DNA from: Clonostachys chloroleuca
Taxonomy: Eukaryota; Ascomycota; Sordariomycetes; Hypocreales; Bionectriaceae
Direction: 5' to 3'
Length of the DNA: 64,000 bases
Assembly: GCA_037952775.1 (NCBI GenBank)
Contig: JBANAY010000004.1
Location: 10,602,001-10,666,000, forward strand
Positions 42,966-54,538 of this stretch are shown one piece after another. Under the pieces are notes generated by a model that was given only the letters and a program-made list of their open reading frames with translations, did no database searches and was not told the DNA's origin. How positions within the stretch are numbered: the first letter of the stretch is position 1; the number at the start of each line of letters is the position of its first letter. Made by a program: the position numbers and the translations under genes.

Positions 42966-45900
42966 GTTGATGTTTTGGTTGTGGAAATTGTAGGTCCAAG
43001 GAAGGGAGTTGGAGATAGGTGAGAAGGAAGAGAGATAGATGTCTGTGATAGAGAAAAGAATGTTATTGTTCGTGGTTCCCTTCGCAGTTATTATACTAGG
43101 CTTATCTCTCTTTGCCATGGAGTGTGTATGCTATCCCTTTTGACTGTCGTCGTCAACAGCAGTTTCATTGCTAGGCTCCCGGTGTCCACTCTAAGGCTCA
43201 ACCAGGGGCAATTGGCCAATGCGCGGGCTCATTGAGAGCTCCCAGAAGCACCGATGATGGCATCTTCGAGTCCTGGAGCCAATCAAACCAAGCGTTTTGT
43301 CATACGCGGCTTTGGAGGATTGCGTTGCCCTTCCGGGGCGGTGGGCATTGGCGCTCCGCCTCGGCAGTTGTCCCATCGCATCTCGGTTCCACAAAGCTTG
43401 AATCCAACAAGTCCTTGAATCAGAACGAGACAATTGGTAATGGGCTGTGGATACTCGGACAGGCCAATTAGTCCGCATGGGATTGCCGGTCCGGCACTAG
43501 AAATGGTGGAGTTGAAAAAGCCCCGTCATGGTGACGCGGACGGGCAAAACCTGCGACGGCGAGCTTGAGCACGACCAGCTGGTGCGTCTGCATGGAAACC
43601 CGTTGAATAGGCGTGCCATAGATGCAGCCGAGGGCCTGTATACACAGGATTGTTCCCGATGTCGTCTTCTACATTCGAGTTGCAATCAGCCACACGGCGC
43701 CGGTTGTCAGAAGCTTGGCTCTGCCCTGCCAAGCCGTAAAATTACGCTTAATATTGGGTCGCCAATAGCCTCAGCCTTTGTTCCCAAGCCAAATCCGCCC
43801 GCCAGCGCGAGTCAAACTAAGACTGGTGGCCGGCTAAACGGCATTGGAAAACCAACTTAGAAGCGCTAAAAGCCACAGGTCAACGTGTTCTGGTAGGCAT
43901 ACGTCCCACAACTGGCAACGGGCACGTAAAGAAGCTCAGCCTCATTTCGGCGGTGGACACCCAAAACGAGTCATGGTTGTCGATCACTTGAGATGGAACT
44001 CCACGATTGACGAGGCCCCCTAACAAAGCACAGATGATTCCGAAGTTTTACCTCTCTCGGAGTATCAAAGGAAGCTTAACTTAGCCAAGTGTGTGGCAGG
44101 CCACGAAGCTTACATTTTTACTACCCGAAGTGGCTAATTGAAGGCCACGGTACGGGGCCCAGGACGCGTGGTTTGCATAATAGGAATTGTCGAAGTACGT
44201 CAAGACTATTACTAGAAGATCAGACCTTGTCGGTGTCTCTATTCCATTGTTCTCGATAGTTGAAGTCCCATCCTGTCTCCACCACATACTATCAAGCGTC
44301 ATGCGGATTTAGATTTTCCCCATTGTGCATGCGCGAGGGATAAAGGTACAACGAACAGTCTGCATTGATCCCCATAGCTCGAGGAGAATAAGCTCCACGT
44401 GTGTAGAAAGTAATTTCATATTTTTGGATAAATCTTTTAGCCCAAACTTCACTTAATCGAGATCTCAATCTTTGGAAATGACCAAATAAAAGCAAAGACG
44501 ATCATCTGACCAGAATGTAACCTGACCACGCGTACGCCAACTTCCCAGCGCCATTATATCCGACAAGCTTCTATCTAATATCATATTTGATTATTTAGCT
44601 TACTAATTTCAATTCCTGATGAAGTCTCCCTACGTTTTGTTTCTTCCTCTTATTCCAGTAAACAGTGAACGCATCACGAGGGGAGGCGCGTATGAGACAT
44701 TACGTCTTCAATCACACCTGAAGAAAGAGTGAGCATGCGCTGTCAACCTTCCCAAAGATATTTGTTACCCCCGCGGTATTTCTTTGTCCCACATAAGCAG
44801 ATAGACCAGGTAGAGCACAGTTATTCGCGGATGGCGAGATTCATCTGTAGCAACTAAGCAAGTGTTCAACATGAATGTAGTGATGAAATAAGTCTCGATA
44901 CAAACCAATTCCTAGCAGAGCTTGCAACCTCCAAATATCAATCATAAACAAGACACGAGACACGCTTGGTGAAGAAGGCCCCGTCGGTTTTCCCACTACT
45001 TACCTCCCAGCCTCCCTGAAAGTCCACCAACTCGCCCTATTGTTCCAGACAGTAGCAGCCTGGAGCCCCTGAAGGGTAGCCCAGACCCTTCCGGCCGCTA
45101 TCAATGATCATTGATGTCACTGTGTCCGCGAGTTAGGTAGTTAGGGCATTGGGGCTAGGACATGCACCTTCCGTGTCAGCAGGAATTCCTTCTCTCCGAT
45201 TCCTCAGCCTTCCACCCCATCCTTCTCAGCTCAGGTATCTTCTCCATCCAAATCCCCAACAGGGCGGAGATCCATCTCAGTCAGTTCGATCTTCATTTAG
45301 CATCGATCTATTACTTCTGAGAAGTACCAAGACCACTGGTCCGCGACCATAAAACAACTTTTATCGTCCAACGATATATCTTTAGCCACCGCGCCCTTTA
45401 ACTCAGGGGCGACCTTCTCGCAGGAGGCAAGAACCCAACATCCCTGTATCGCGAGTTCATGTCACATCATCTACGTACGTTTTCTTGGTGATAATTGTTA
45501 CTGGTTCTTCTCTGACTCTGATTTTAAGGGCTTAGTTGAAATCGAATGTGCCCAGAAAGAGGCATCTGTAACACCCTACGCACTCAAGAAGCTGAAACAT
45601 CAGTACGGTGACAACAAAGATTCTTCTTGACTCCCGCGTACAAACGACTTCGGGGAGATTCGATGCGACTTCTTCATAATCGCAACAATCCTGAGAACAA
45701 CAACGATAACCGAAAAGGATGGCTTGTGGCAGTCCTACGATCGAGGAGATCCAGAATGGCCAACCCGACCTCGACATGCTCCTGAGTACTCAGAATAGGT
45801 CTTACCATGGCTCTTGAATAAACCCTATTCACCCACAAACCCAAACTCAATTTACGACTAGAAAACCCAGGACGAGTGCGTACTCCTATGGCTCTCGACC

Positions 45901-46690
45901 ACTTACCACGCTGCCTTTTGGCGGGCTACCAAACTCCGGACTCTTGTCCTACTTATCCCTGACGCAATTCAGCTGTCCATCCGTCACAGCACACGAACAT
46001 TTCACACAAGCTTCTACCTCAAGATGGTTATGTACATTGATCGACAACACAACATTAGCCTATGGCCCGCTACGTGATTACGAATCTGACGCCAATGGCG
46101 TAGGCATAATTAACAACACCCCTCTTCCAACCGTCGCGGCTATAAACAAACCGAAAAGTTCTGTCAACAGATACAGAGAAATAGTCAGACGATTTCGCCG
46201 GCCAATACTCATGCTCTTGAGACCAAAAGTGCTCCTCTGATGGAGTGCCTACCTTCATAAAGAGGTCAAGATCAAGTGGCAGAAACACGAATACATTATT
46301 TCCAAACAATTCTCGGAGAATGGTAGCCAATCAGCAAGATGTCTCCTTAAACTGGAGAGCTGAGATGACCTCCCACAAGCTTGATCCGTTGTAAGCCATC
46401 CCTATCAAGCTCCGCACGCGGATGTTCAAGTAACTGATCTTTGGGTCATATCAGATCAGACTCACAAGCACCAATTGCGCTCTACCGGCACATCTTTTTC
46501 CCTGCAAAGCTACGAACGTCCACTCTATGGTTCGATAGGGAAGCTTACAAGAACTCAGCACCGGACTATAGAAACCTCTCCATATATGAAACACTATTAT
46601 CAGTCCCATTAACGCCATGTTAATACGACTCCAAGTTCTTGCGAACTAAATGGTCTCGACATTCCCCGACCACCTTTTTCCCCTCGGCTC
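42966..46690. other. Gene-poor 3.7-kb stretch
   Basis: Short frames on both strands (for example 43528..43860, 45944..46240) show no domain, signal peptide or splice logic. I see no supported gene or RNA. Confidence 0.45.
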
Positions 46691-47800
46691 CTAGCTCTTC
46701 TGCCTGAAATACGAACGCCAAAAGAAAATGTAATAAGAAAGAATGGTTCTACCCAACATAACAATAACGCAGGTAAAAAGACGACGCCTGCCCCGGGCAT
46801 CGACAACCGCAACCACAACAATAACAACAGCAGCAGCAGCAGCCGCAACAGCAACAGCAACAAAAGCCAATTCCAACCGGAGAGGTCCTCGATGTTAGGA
46901 TTGGCCTATTCTCGCCCGACAATAGAGACCTTACCTCTCTGTCTGCTGTTGAGACGAGCGATCGCTACAGGCATTCTGCGTCTGAGACAAAGAAAAAGAC
47001 TAGGGTCCAGGACCCGGAGGGTATCCCTTTGCCAAGATTGTCTCAATAAGACAATCTATATGGATCTCGCAGACGCGTTCGCTCATCTTCGAACTTGCCA
47101 TTATGCCGAGCTTCCTCCAGGTGACATGATGGAACGACATGTCACTGAGCTCGGTATTGCCGCGGAGAAAGATCTAAATGAATGGAACGCCAGGACCACC
47201 GCCACTCCAACTAGGGAGATGAAAGAGGGCAGGGTAAATAGGGATCTGACGAGCGGCTCGTCCTGACGGCAAGTGAGTCATCGGTATGAAGGGTTTACAG
47301 AGTTTTCCTTCTGCATGGCTGTGGCCTTGACAGCCGAGAGGCTGGAAAGACACGTCACTGAACTCTCGGTGGCCTTCGCGATCTGGCTATTAAGCCCTAC
47401 GGATCCGGTAAGGTAACCGCGCCAAGCTCAAACCGAGATGGTATAAGCCCAGACGGCACTGTGGTCGGAAGGCCGAACATTGCTAGTCATCGAACGACGG
47501 CAACACCCTCGAACTGACGGGAACGTCCTAAAGCCGATCAACACCAAGCAGGCGACCGAAAGGCGCCTGTGGTCCTTATGCGGATACATACCCATGAGGC
47601 CTTCAGGATATTCGAGGAAGAAAAACGTCGGAAACGCGAAGCCCACGACTTCTCCGACGACGAAGCAAATGAATCGCCAGAATCCGAGGCCGAAAACATT
47701 GACGATCAGTCTTGCGGCCCGAGACTTGGAGCCAGTGTCCGGGGCACTCCCGCCGAAGCAACAATGGGTATTTCCAAGTGGATATGGGAGTTGTAAACTC
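46691..47800 (+). pseudogene. Candidate decayed zinc-finger-like gene
   Basis: In one plus frame a run of Asn/Ser encoded by a CAG/CAA-type microsatellite (about 46815..46865) leads into SMLGLAYSRPTIETLP. Then comes CQDCLNKTIYMDLADAFAHLRTCH (C-x2-C-x14-H-x4-H) and MMERHVTELGIAAEKDL, ending at 47266. Downstream, after a GTGAGT/GACAG-like intron, LERHVTELSVAFAIWLLS echoes the fungal motif of the form RHV..HLeqLALFaLP. Further on comes an acidic stretch (DDEANESPESEAEN). Such an order occurs in large fungal C2H2/STAND-associated proteins. The frames do not join cleanly, so I suggest decay. The resemblance is weak. Confidence 0.3.
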
Positions 47801-49284
47801 GGTAATGATCCCTCTGAATTGAGGGCTCAGCCAGAGACGACCGTTGACACAGTCATAACGACCTACCGAGCCCGGCCGCTGAGGACAAGTGAAGGAATGG
47901 AATGTCAGGATTGCCAAGATGGGCCGAAAGCTGGTAGTGAGGATCGCGCAGGCGGCCGGCGAGATTCAAGATGCCGCCATCTACGCTGACTTCCCTTATC
48001 TACATTGTTCTTTCAACCAGAGGCTGTTCAATTCCCACGGGTATTCCTGCTCTTTCAAAATTTCCAAGTAGAGTCACTCTCTCACAGAGGTGCTGTTAAA
48101 CAGAGCCTTGCAGAACTGCTGCGGTTACGAGTACGACATGGCTGGGGGACTGAGAGGGGGAAGGTGGGTTGCAAAGAGAGCCAGGATGCGAATCTTTTGG
48201 TTCCGGCGCTGTACGCAGCGCAACAGCCTCAGTTTGCGCCTGCTCCATCTCCTGCTGTTCCCAACATCCCGCAACCCCCTCTGCAGCTGGAACGCGATGT
48301 AATACAATATGACACATACTGGACGAGAGAGAGTTTGAGTATAAAGTTAAAAACAGCAATGGAAGAGGCCAAATCCGACCTCTAAATACAATGACTGCAT
48401 ACAGCAGATACTTTGTTAAGGAAGAACAAGACATCGGCCCAAACCAAGGTCCGAGAGATAAATCACCGGAGCCTAGGGCCACGAGATAGATAGTCAAAAG
48501 GAGAAGGCTTCGACGTTGTGAGTTCGGTCATATTGGATCAAATAGTTCATCGTTTCTCCGGCTTGTATCATATTCATCAAGGCACTAGGGTACAGAATTA
48601 TTCGTCCGTATAGGGGTGGGGTATTTCTTTTTCTTCAAGAACGTGTAATAAGAGGAAATTGTGTGTAGGTTTCCTATCTTTAGATCAACTACCTCACATG
48701 GGTTCAACTTTGTCATGCAAATAGGCATCGACTCAATACAACCTACCTAAACGTAATGTTCCTTTTCATCTCTCTCGTTGCACCAGCATACGAAATGCTC
48801 GATAGCTCCAAAGCCACCGAGCAAAAAAAAAAATAAAAAAAATAAAAAATAAAAAAAAACTTCTTCATTAGCTATACTTCCATCACTGCGTAACCTCACA
48901 CATTACTCGCTTATATGACAGTACACCATCCAGCAAGCGGGTAGCTTTACGCCGTTTTCACATCCGATATGTGATCCCCTCTACGGCATGACATGATTCG
49001 AACCAGATCCATCCCAATCATGTCTACAATGAAACTATCTAGCTTTCATACGATGGGCTTCATTGGACGTTGTCACATGGGGTCGAGCAAAGATGATGAT
49101 ATGCATTCACAGACGATTCCCATGCGAGAAGCTGAGAGTGGTAATGAACAATGAAAATGTATTTTCACCAGGGTATTTAAGCTAAAGAAGCAGAACATGG
49201 AAAGAAGGGAAAAAAACAGAACAAAGGACAAAGTCATAACTCTGTGGCAGAGAGAAGCAGAAAGCACATGAAGAATCCGCTAGA
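47801..49284. other. Intergenic, with A-rich runs and one dispersed repeat copy
   Basis: It contains copy C of the dispersed repeat and an interrupted poly(A) tract (about 48822..48860, A runs broken by single T). Open frames lack features. Confidence 0.45.
48334..48396 (+). repeat. Dispersed ~62-bp repeat, copy C
   Basis: TTTGAGTATAAAGTTAAAAA...TACAATGACT aligns with copies A and B, in the same orientation. Confidence 0.7.
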
Positions 49285-50010
49285 ATAAGAAAATGGAAGG
49301 GAAAAAGAAAAGAAAAAGAGCAAGATAAAAAAGAATCGAAGAAGAATTGAAGGGAAGCTGGAGAATTGAAGAAAGTTAAAGAATCAGAGAAAAGCTGGAG
49401 AATCGAAGAGAAGTTGAATTGAACAGAAACAGAAGAATTGAAAAAAAAAAAAAAGTTGAATTGAAGAAGGTTGAAGAATTGAAGAGAAGCTGAATGAAGA
49501 AAGTTGAAGAATCGAAGAGAAGTTGAAGAATCGAAGAGAAGTTGAAGAAGCTTTAGCCGAAAGTCAAGGAAGAGGCCGAAGCTGGAAATTTGAGGTCCAA
49601 GAAGTGAAGTTCAAGAATTGAAGATATGTGAAGCTAGAAGAAACAGCTGAAGCCGAGAAGAAAAAGAAAAAGAAAAAAGTGAAAGAAGCTCGGGGCTGAA
49701 AGCAAAAAAGTCTCGAGCTCTAAAGTTGAAGGTGAAGAAGATGCCAAGAATTTGAAGTTGTAAGTGAAAAGGCTTGAGCCAGAAAGGTTGAAGTGAAGCT
49801 GAAGAAAAGAAAAAGCCTAAGCTTAAAAGTTGAACAATGCGATAAAAATAAAATTATAAAAAAGCTGGAGGCAAAAAGTAAAAAAGCCTGCAGCTATAAC
49901 GTTCTGAGGTTGAAGATGGCAAAAAGCTGAAATTCGAAAAAATCGAAGAGGAAAAAAACTCAAGCTAAAAATCGAAAGGCTCAAGCTGAAACGTGGAGTC
50001 GAAGAGAAAC
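49285..50010. repeat. Long polypurine tract with GAAG/TTGAAGAATCGAAG degenerate repeat
   Basis: For about 700 bases the + strand is overwhelmingly A and G, built from variants of GAAGAATTGAAG and AGCTGGAGAATCGAAGAG. One segment is an exact 19-base tandem (GTTGAAGAATCGAAGAGAA at 49503 and 49522, with a partial third). There is no coding or transposon signature. It lies just downstream of the minus-strand His-rich mini-gene. Confidence 0.9.
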
Positions 50011-50096
50011 TGAAATGTTGATAAGAAATTTCGTTCGTCATCTAGACGTAATGAAAACCAGTTCATTTGGAACAACATCCTGCCAAAGCATCTAGC

Positions 50097-50234
50097 TTAA
50101 TGGGCATGGACTGGGGAGCCGGTAGCACGAACACTCAGATGCCCGTGGGCAAACTGGTGAGAGTGGCCAGTGGGGTGAGCAACAGCCTGAGAGGCCAGAA
50201 GCGCCAGAGCAGCGAGAACTTTGAAGGGAGACAT
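50097..50234 (-). CDS. Small secreted His-rich peptide (45 residues)
   Basis: A minus-strand frame opens at the ATG at 50234 and ends with TAA at 50097. The first 19 residues are a textbook signal peptide (MSPFKVLAALALLASQAVA), predicted to be cut before His. The remaining 26 residues contain seven histidines (HPTGHSHQFAHGHL...PVHAH). A TATATATA box lies about 165 bases upstream on the same strand (about 50398..50406) and a CCACC-rich leader lies between. The His-rich start resembles the N-termini of some secreted fungal wall proteins, so this could be the first exon or a truncated N-terminus of a larger gene. However, downstream is only the polypurine (here polypyrimidine) tract. As it stands it encodes a possible metal-binding mini-protein. 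Confidence 0.55.
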   Translation of the reverse strand: MSPFKVLAALALLASQAVAHPTGHSHQFAHGHLSVRATGSPVHAH

Positions 50235-50396
50235 GGCAAAGACTCTTTGGGGGCTTGTAGCGAGAATTGTGGTGTTCTAGATGCAATCTGCGAGGCTCGA
50301 AGGGCTTCAAGGCTGTGCTTGGAAGAGCGGTGCTTGGAGGAGGTGGAGATGGTGGCGATGGTGGCAAACAGATTGTGAATTGTAGGCACCGTTCCA

Positions 50397-50406
50397 GTAT
50401 ATATAT
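50397..50406 (-). promoter_or_regulatory. TATA box for the His-rich peptide
   Basis: GAATATATATA on the minus strand lies about 165 bases before the ATG at 50234. Confidence 0.45.
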
Positions 50407-52168
50407 TCTTTTCGTGTGTTGCGGCAACGATCAAACCCACGCCATGAGGCCATCGGCAGCCGGAGCTAGAGTGGTCTTTTGATGCTGAACCAAGGCGTGA
50501 ACCGGGGACCAGTGACGGAACTCCATCGAAAGCCAGGCGTGTTATTGGCTCTACACTCAAGGCTAGACCCAAAGCGTGGGCTGGCCTCGTTCGTCAGTGA
50601 GAGATCCGCCGCGCGACGACGCAGGTTACTAATAATAAGCTGCTGATTACTGTCATTGTGAACGACATGGATAGCAAGGTGGGCCGCGTTCAGGCATGGG
50701 TGGTTAAAATTAGAAGAGACAAGGCAGAGACGTCCAGTTTGGAGCGGACGTACCCATTTCGAGCCTGAGACCGCCATTCTTGGCCAAGCTCTCTTCACAA
50801 ACGCGTCTGTCTTTGTGTGCGCGACCTACTATCCCAGCCAGCCATGGACTGCAACCAATTGCCCCACCACAGCTGCCGTGAAGGTCTGTTGAGTGCAAGA
50901 ACCTAAAGAAAGAATGGGAGTGTCGGTATTCGTTTAGGCTAGCATTTTTTACGTGGGGCAGCAGCTGGTAGGTTTCGGATCGTAGAAGCGTCTTTGCCTG
51001 ACACAAGGCAATTAAGTGGTTGTCTTTTCGAGGGTATATTTCGATCGAATTTCTCCGACCACCAATTGACACATACTCTTTGCTCATACGCTCGTCTTGG
51101 GGCTGAAGATGACGCACCAGCTGCTCGCTCAGTGGAACTGTAGTTCGCAGGGGAATCGTAGCACTTAACTACGACGTGATTAGCAAAAATTCAAGACTTT
51201 GTGGAGCGAATGCTGCCAGTTTGTGCCGCGCAGAGGGGCTAAAGAGACTCTCGTGTAAAATATCTTGCTTTTCTCGATGATTTTTCGCACGGTCGACTGT
51301 CTCTCGTTGATGTCTCAGATTTCTAGAGAGTGGTAATTATTTGGTTCGTGTGAGGGTCCAATAAACTGCGAGGGCCTGAAACAAGATTACCGTCTTGTAA
51401 GTGGCAGGAGCTACCCTTCAGTGTTGTACGACGTCGGAGCACCCTACGGTCACCCATAAATTCTACTATAATTGAAGGAAAGGTGCAAAATTGTCTGATG
51501 GCCACCGCTTTGTGCGCTCGAGAGAGATCCCGTCACACTTTTGGAGCAAAAATACTGGGTATAGGTTAGGTTCGGTTTCTGGTGCTGGACAGCGATGCCA
51601 GCCGCAGCGCGAATCCAGCCACAGAGCAGATCTAGCCACAGCAAATCAAGCCCGTTTGACAGTCGCCTATCAAGGTACATAGCTAGAGATAGAAGGTCAG
51701 TAGCTAGTAGTGAGCAGCATGCGAGAAAATATACTGCACCAGCACCTTTACATACCCAATATACATATTATTGCTGTGTAGCTGGCTTTGTTGTGGTGGC
51801 TTTGCTGTGGCTGGATTCGCTCTGTGAGCACCGCCCCAAGGCAGGGAGTTCGAGCCCGGAAATAAGGTGGGACGAGTGCCAATCCTGAGTCGTATACAGA
51901 GCATTTTCTGCACACACCACCTTTAGCAGCTCACACCTGAAGTAAGGATCAATTTGTCTTTTGCAACGAAATGCGACCAATTATGGCTTCAAACACGTCC
52001 ATTTCTGGTCGTTTGAGTAGTCCTTTCACCTATCCTGGAGGCTGGATACCTGGGACCTTAAGTCGCTCGTCTTTGGCACATGAGTCAACAGCCTGGCTGG
52101 TCCCAAGTGGCGCATCACCAATGATGATTCTCGACAGGCAATATAAAGATTCAATGAGCTACAACTGA
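50407..52168. other. Intergenic, with a 17-base inverted repeat
   Basis: GCGAATCCAGCCACAG (about 51606) recurs as its reverse complement CTGTGGCTGGATTCGC (about 51804), with further short matches inside. This could be the ends of a small decayed element. No gene is supported; the frames present lack features. Confidence 0.4.
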
Positions 52169-53041
52169 CTACCAGCGCAGAGATATATCATGTATTTTGT
52201 CCTTAACCCATTCCAAACCATCATCATCATTTGGAGTGCCAACCAGAGCCAGAAAGCAATCCAGGAAAGTAATGGCCCCAATAGCAAGAGGGATAGCTTG
52301 CCCCGGTTGAGAGAGTTGTTGAGTGGGCGTGAGATCGTTCGCTTTGATGTCCATCTCAATAGATACGATGAAGATGACAATGGGGATGATTGAACCTGCT
52401 GCAGAGATACGCGCACCTCCTTCGAACCGCCTTGTCCACTTGTATCCTAAAGAGTCGTTCGTTTCATACATCCAATTCAAGAAAGACATCCGCAGCAGGA
52501 TTGCCGACATGGCCACAGTACCCATGATGACATTGAAATTAATCACGGAGAAGATGAGTGCGAATATCCGAAACCCTCCATCCATTCTCCAGGATGCAAA
52601 TAGGAACACCTTGTTTGGAGTTCCGAGTGCTGGCAGTTTATTGTATAAGACGGCCCAGAATACGATCAATGCAATCCCATGCCATATATTTGCAACGCAA
52701 GTCGTGATAATGCCAAGGCTTTCCCCAACAAGAGCGTTGGGGCATAAGATAGAACTTAGAGCAGGATAACTGAGCACTGATGTAAGAAGAATGATGAGAA
52801 ATGCCTCGGCGGGCGAGATTTCCTTCTCAACAACCAGGCGAGTCCAACAGACAAGGATGGCGACCATAAGCCCTGAACATGTGATTTTGAAGGAGTTGGC
52901 TTGGAGTCGGATAACAGAGAGACACATGCCGATTGCTTGGAGGTAAATCCCGAGACGGACACCTAGCCCATAGAGATCTTGAGCTGCTACCTCATTGCCT
53001 GAAGCTCTCGTCGATATTGGGTTTGCAATTTGATGGTACAT
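52169..53041 (-). CDS. Integral membrane protein, single exon
   Basis: From the ATG at 53041 the frame encodes 290 residues; upstream in-frame sequence has no ATG. It begins DLYGLGVRLGIYLQAIGM shortly after the N-terminus, a start seen in many uncharacterised fungal membrane proteins. About seven hydrophobic segments can be picked out (for example GLMVAILVCWTRLVV, AFLIILLTSVLSYPAL, IALIVFWAVLYN, ALIFSVINFNVIMGTV, SIIPIVIFIVSIEM, IPLAIGAITFLDCFLALVG). No transport signature is seen and the role is unknown. It is divergent from the DUF3176 gene. Confidence 0.78.
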   Translation of the reverse strand: MYHQIANPISTRASGNEVAAQDLYGLGVRLGIYLQAIGMCLSVIRLQANSFKITCSGLMVAILVCWTRLVVEKEISPAEAFLIILLTSVLSYPALSSILCPNALVGESLGIITTCVANIWHGIALIVFWAVLYNKLPALGTPNKVFLFASWRMDGGFRIFALIFSVINFNVIMGTVAMSAILLRMSFLNWMYETNDSLGYKWTRRFEGGARISAAGSIIPIVIFIVSIEMDIKANDLTPTQQLSQPGQAIPLAIGAITFLDCFLALVGTPNDDDGLEWVKDKIHDISLRW

Positions 53042-54538
53042 ATTTATGTCGAGTTTGCACGGTAGTGCAATTGATTGATTGAGGCTTGGAGATGAGTTTC
53101 CCAATTACATGCGAGGGGAAGCGTTCTCTTCATAAGAGATATATGTCCATTTATGTTTACTGGACTTAGATAGCTTTCAGTAATCAGCCTTCGAAACAAG
53201 GATAGACAATCTGCAGCTCTGTCAATGCATCGGACTAGCGACGAACTATTGGTTTGTGGATACATTTTGGTGAGCATGATTGGCGGCTCCGTAGTGGTTG
53301 TCCCCCTGGCAGAGTTCCATTGTTCAGCTCCCACCTCTCATTGTGTCAGCGCATGACACTCTTGCGCAAAACTAGCGGTCCAGATTCAGACTCTAGTGTG
53401 ATGGGCGCTGGAAAGGCAGAAACCAGGTGGCAAATGATTTACAGCCGCACCGATAGTGCTCCTCCGGGTGGTCATGGGCTAGACGAGATATCTATGCTCT
53501 GCAAGGTGAGGCGGACTTGACCTTTGAATGTCAATTTAACCCTCTTTGGGATGGGCTGTTAGTTCTCTCGTTGAGCGAGCTGTAGGCTAAATGGATGAGG
53601 CGTGTACACATAATTCTCTTGCGCAGGAACAAATCCCCGGCAACCCGCTATTTCCCATTCACCAGAAACAAGTTTTTCGTTGCGAAGAGCAATATAGGGA
53701 CTATGATGTTTTTGAAAAGGCACGAGCAGTTAGTACGTTCAAGGCTGTTGGCGAAAATTACGCTTGGCTATAATGTAGCAGCATGTTATACTTTTTGTAG
53801 CATGGGAAGTAGGGGAGACAAAGCGGGGATTGACACATCATCGAGACCTTCCCAAGATTGAAGTCATGGTGCAATTTGTCAATAGCCAAATTGATTATAA
53901 GTGGGTGGTATTAGTCCTGCGGCAAAGCGTCAGATCTGAGTGGGACAACGAGCCAACTTAGGAACACATGTGGCATGACACTTACCCCAGGCACCACCAG
54001 CATAAAGATCTAAGACGTATAGGTAACCGGTTAGTAAAACATGAGTGTGGGTATGTGAAATAAAGTATATCTTTAGAGACATTGCACTTGATCTGTCGAT
54101 AGAAGTGCTCCGTCGATTGATCTATGTTTGAGGTAGAGTGAAACTTCCACGACAATCGTTAGAACTTGTAACAATGGAAGAACCCTGAGATTATGAATTT
54201 AGGCAACTAAAATCCATGAGCTATTGGTGCTCCTACTGATAAAAATGTAGTAATTCACCTCAAGGTATCATTGACATGCCGAAGTTCCATTGTGCCTGTG
54301 GCAATCTGCAACGCGATCCTTTGCCAATCCAAAGTTCCAATTTAGTCCAATCAATCAAGCTGTTCGTGCGATCGCTCAAGTTCCATCTGTGCCTCCTAAG
54401 CGCATTGAGAAGGGGCTGAGCTGTTTCAATGAATTTTGCCCTGAGCTCTGAGGCCTCTTGATATTTAATTCTGCATACTTCCACTCTTGGAACAAAACAG
54501 CACCCCTTTTCTCTAATTTGGTTGTCACAGCTCGTAAA
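53042..54538. other. Divergent intergenic region
   Basis: It lies between the minus-strand membrane protein and the plus-strand DUF3176 gene and probably holds both promoters. Small frames show no features. Confidence 0.5.

Noticed and set aside
48985..49010. GGTTCGAATCATG on the minus strand (B-box-like)
   Set aside because: No A-box or cloverleaf can be built around it.
51840..51870. tRNA B-box-like GAGTTCGAGCCCG
   Set aside because: No matching A-box at the right distance and no foldable acceptor stem.
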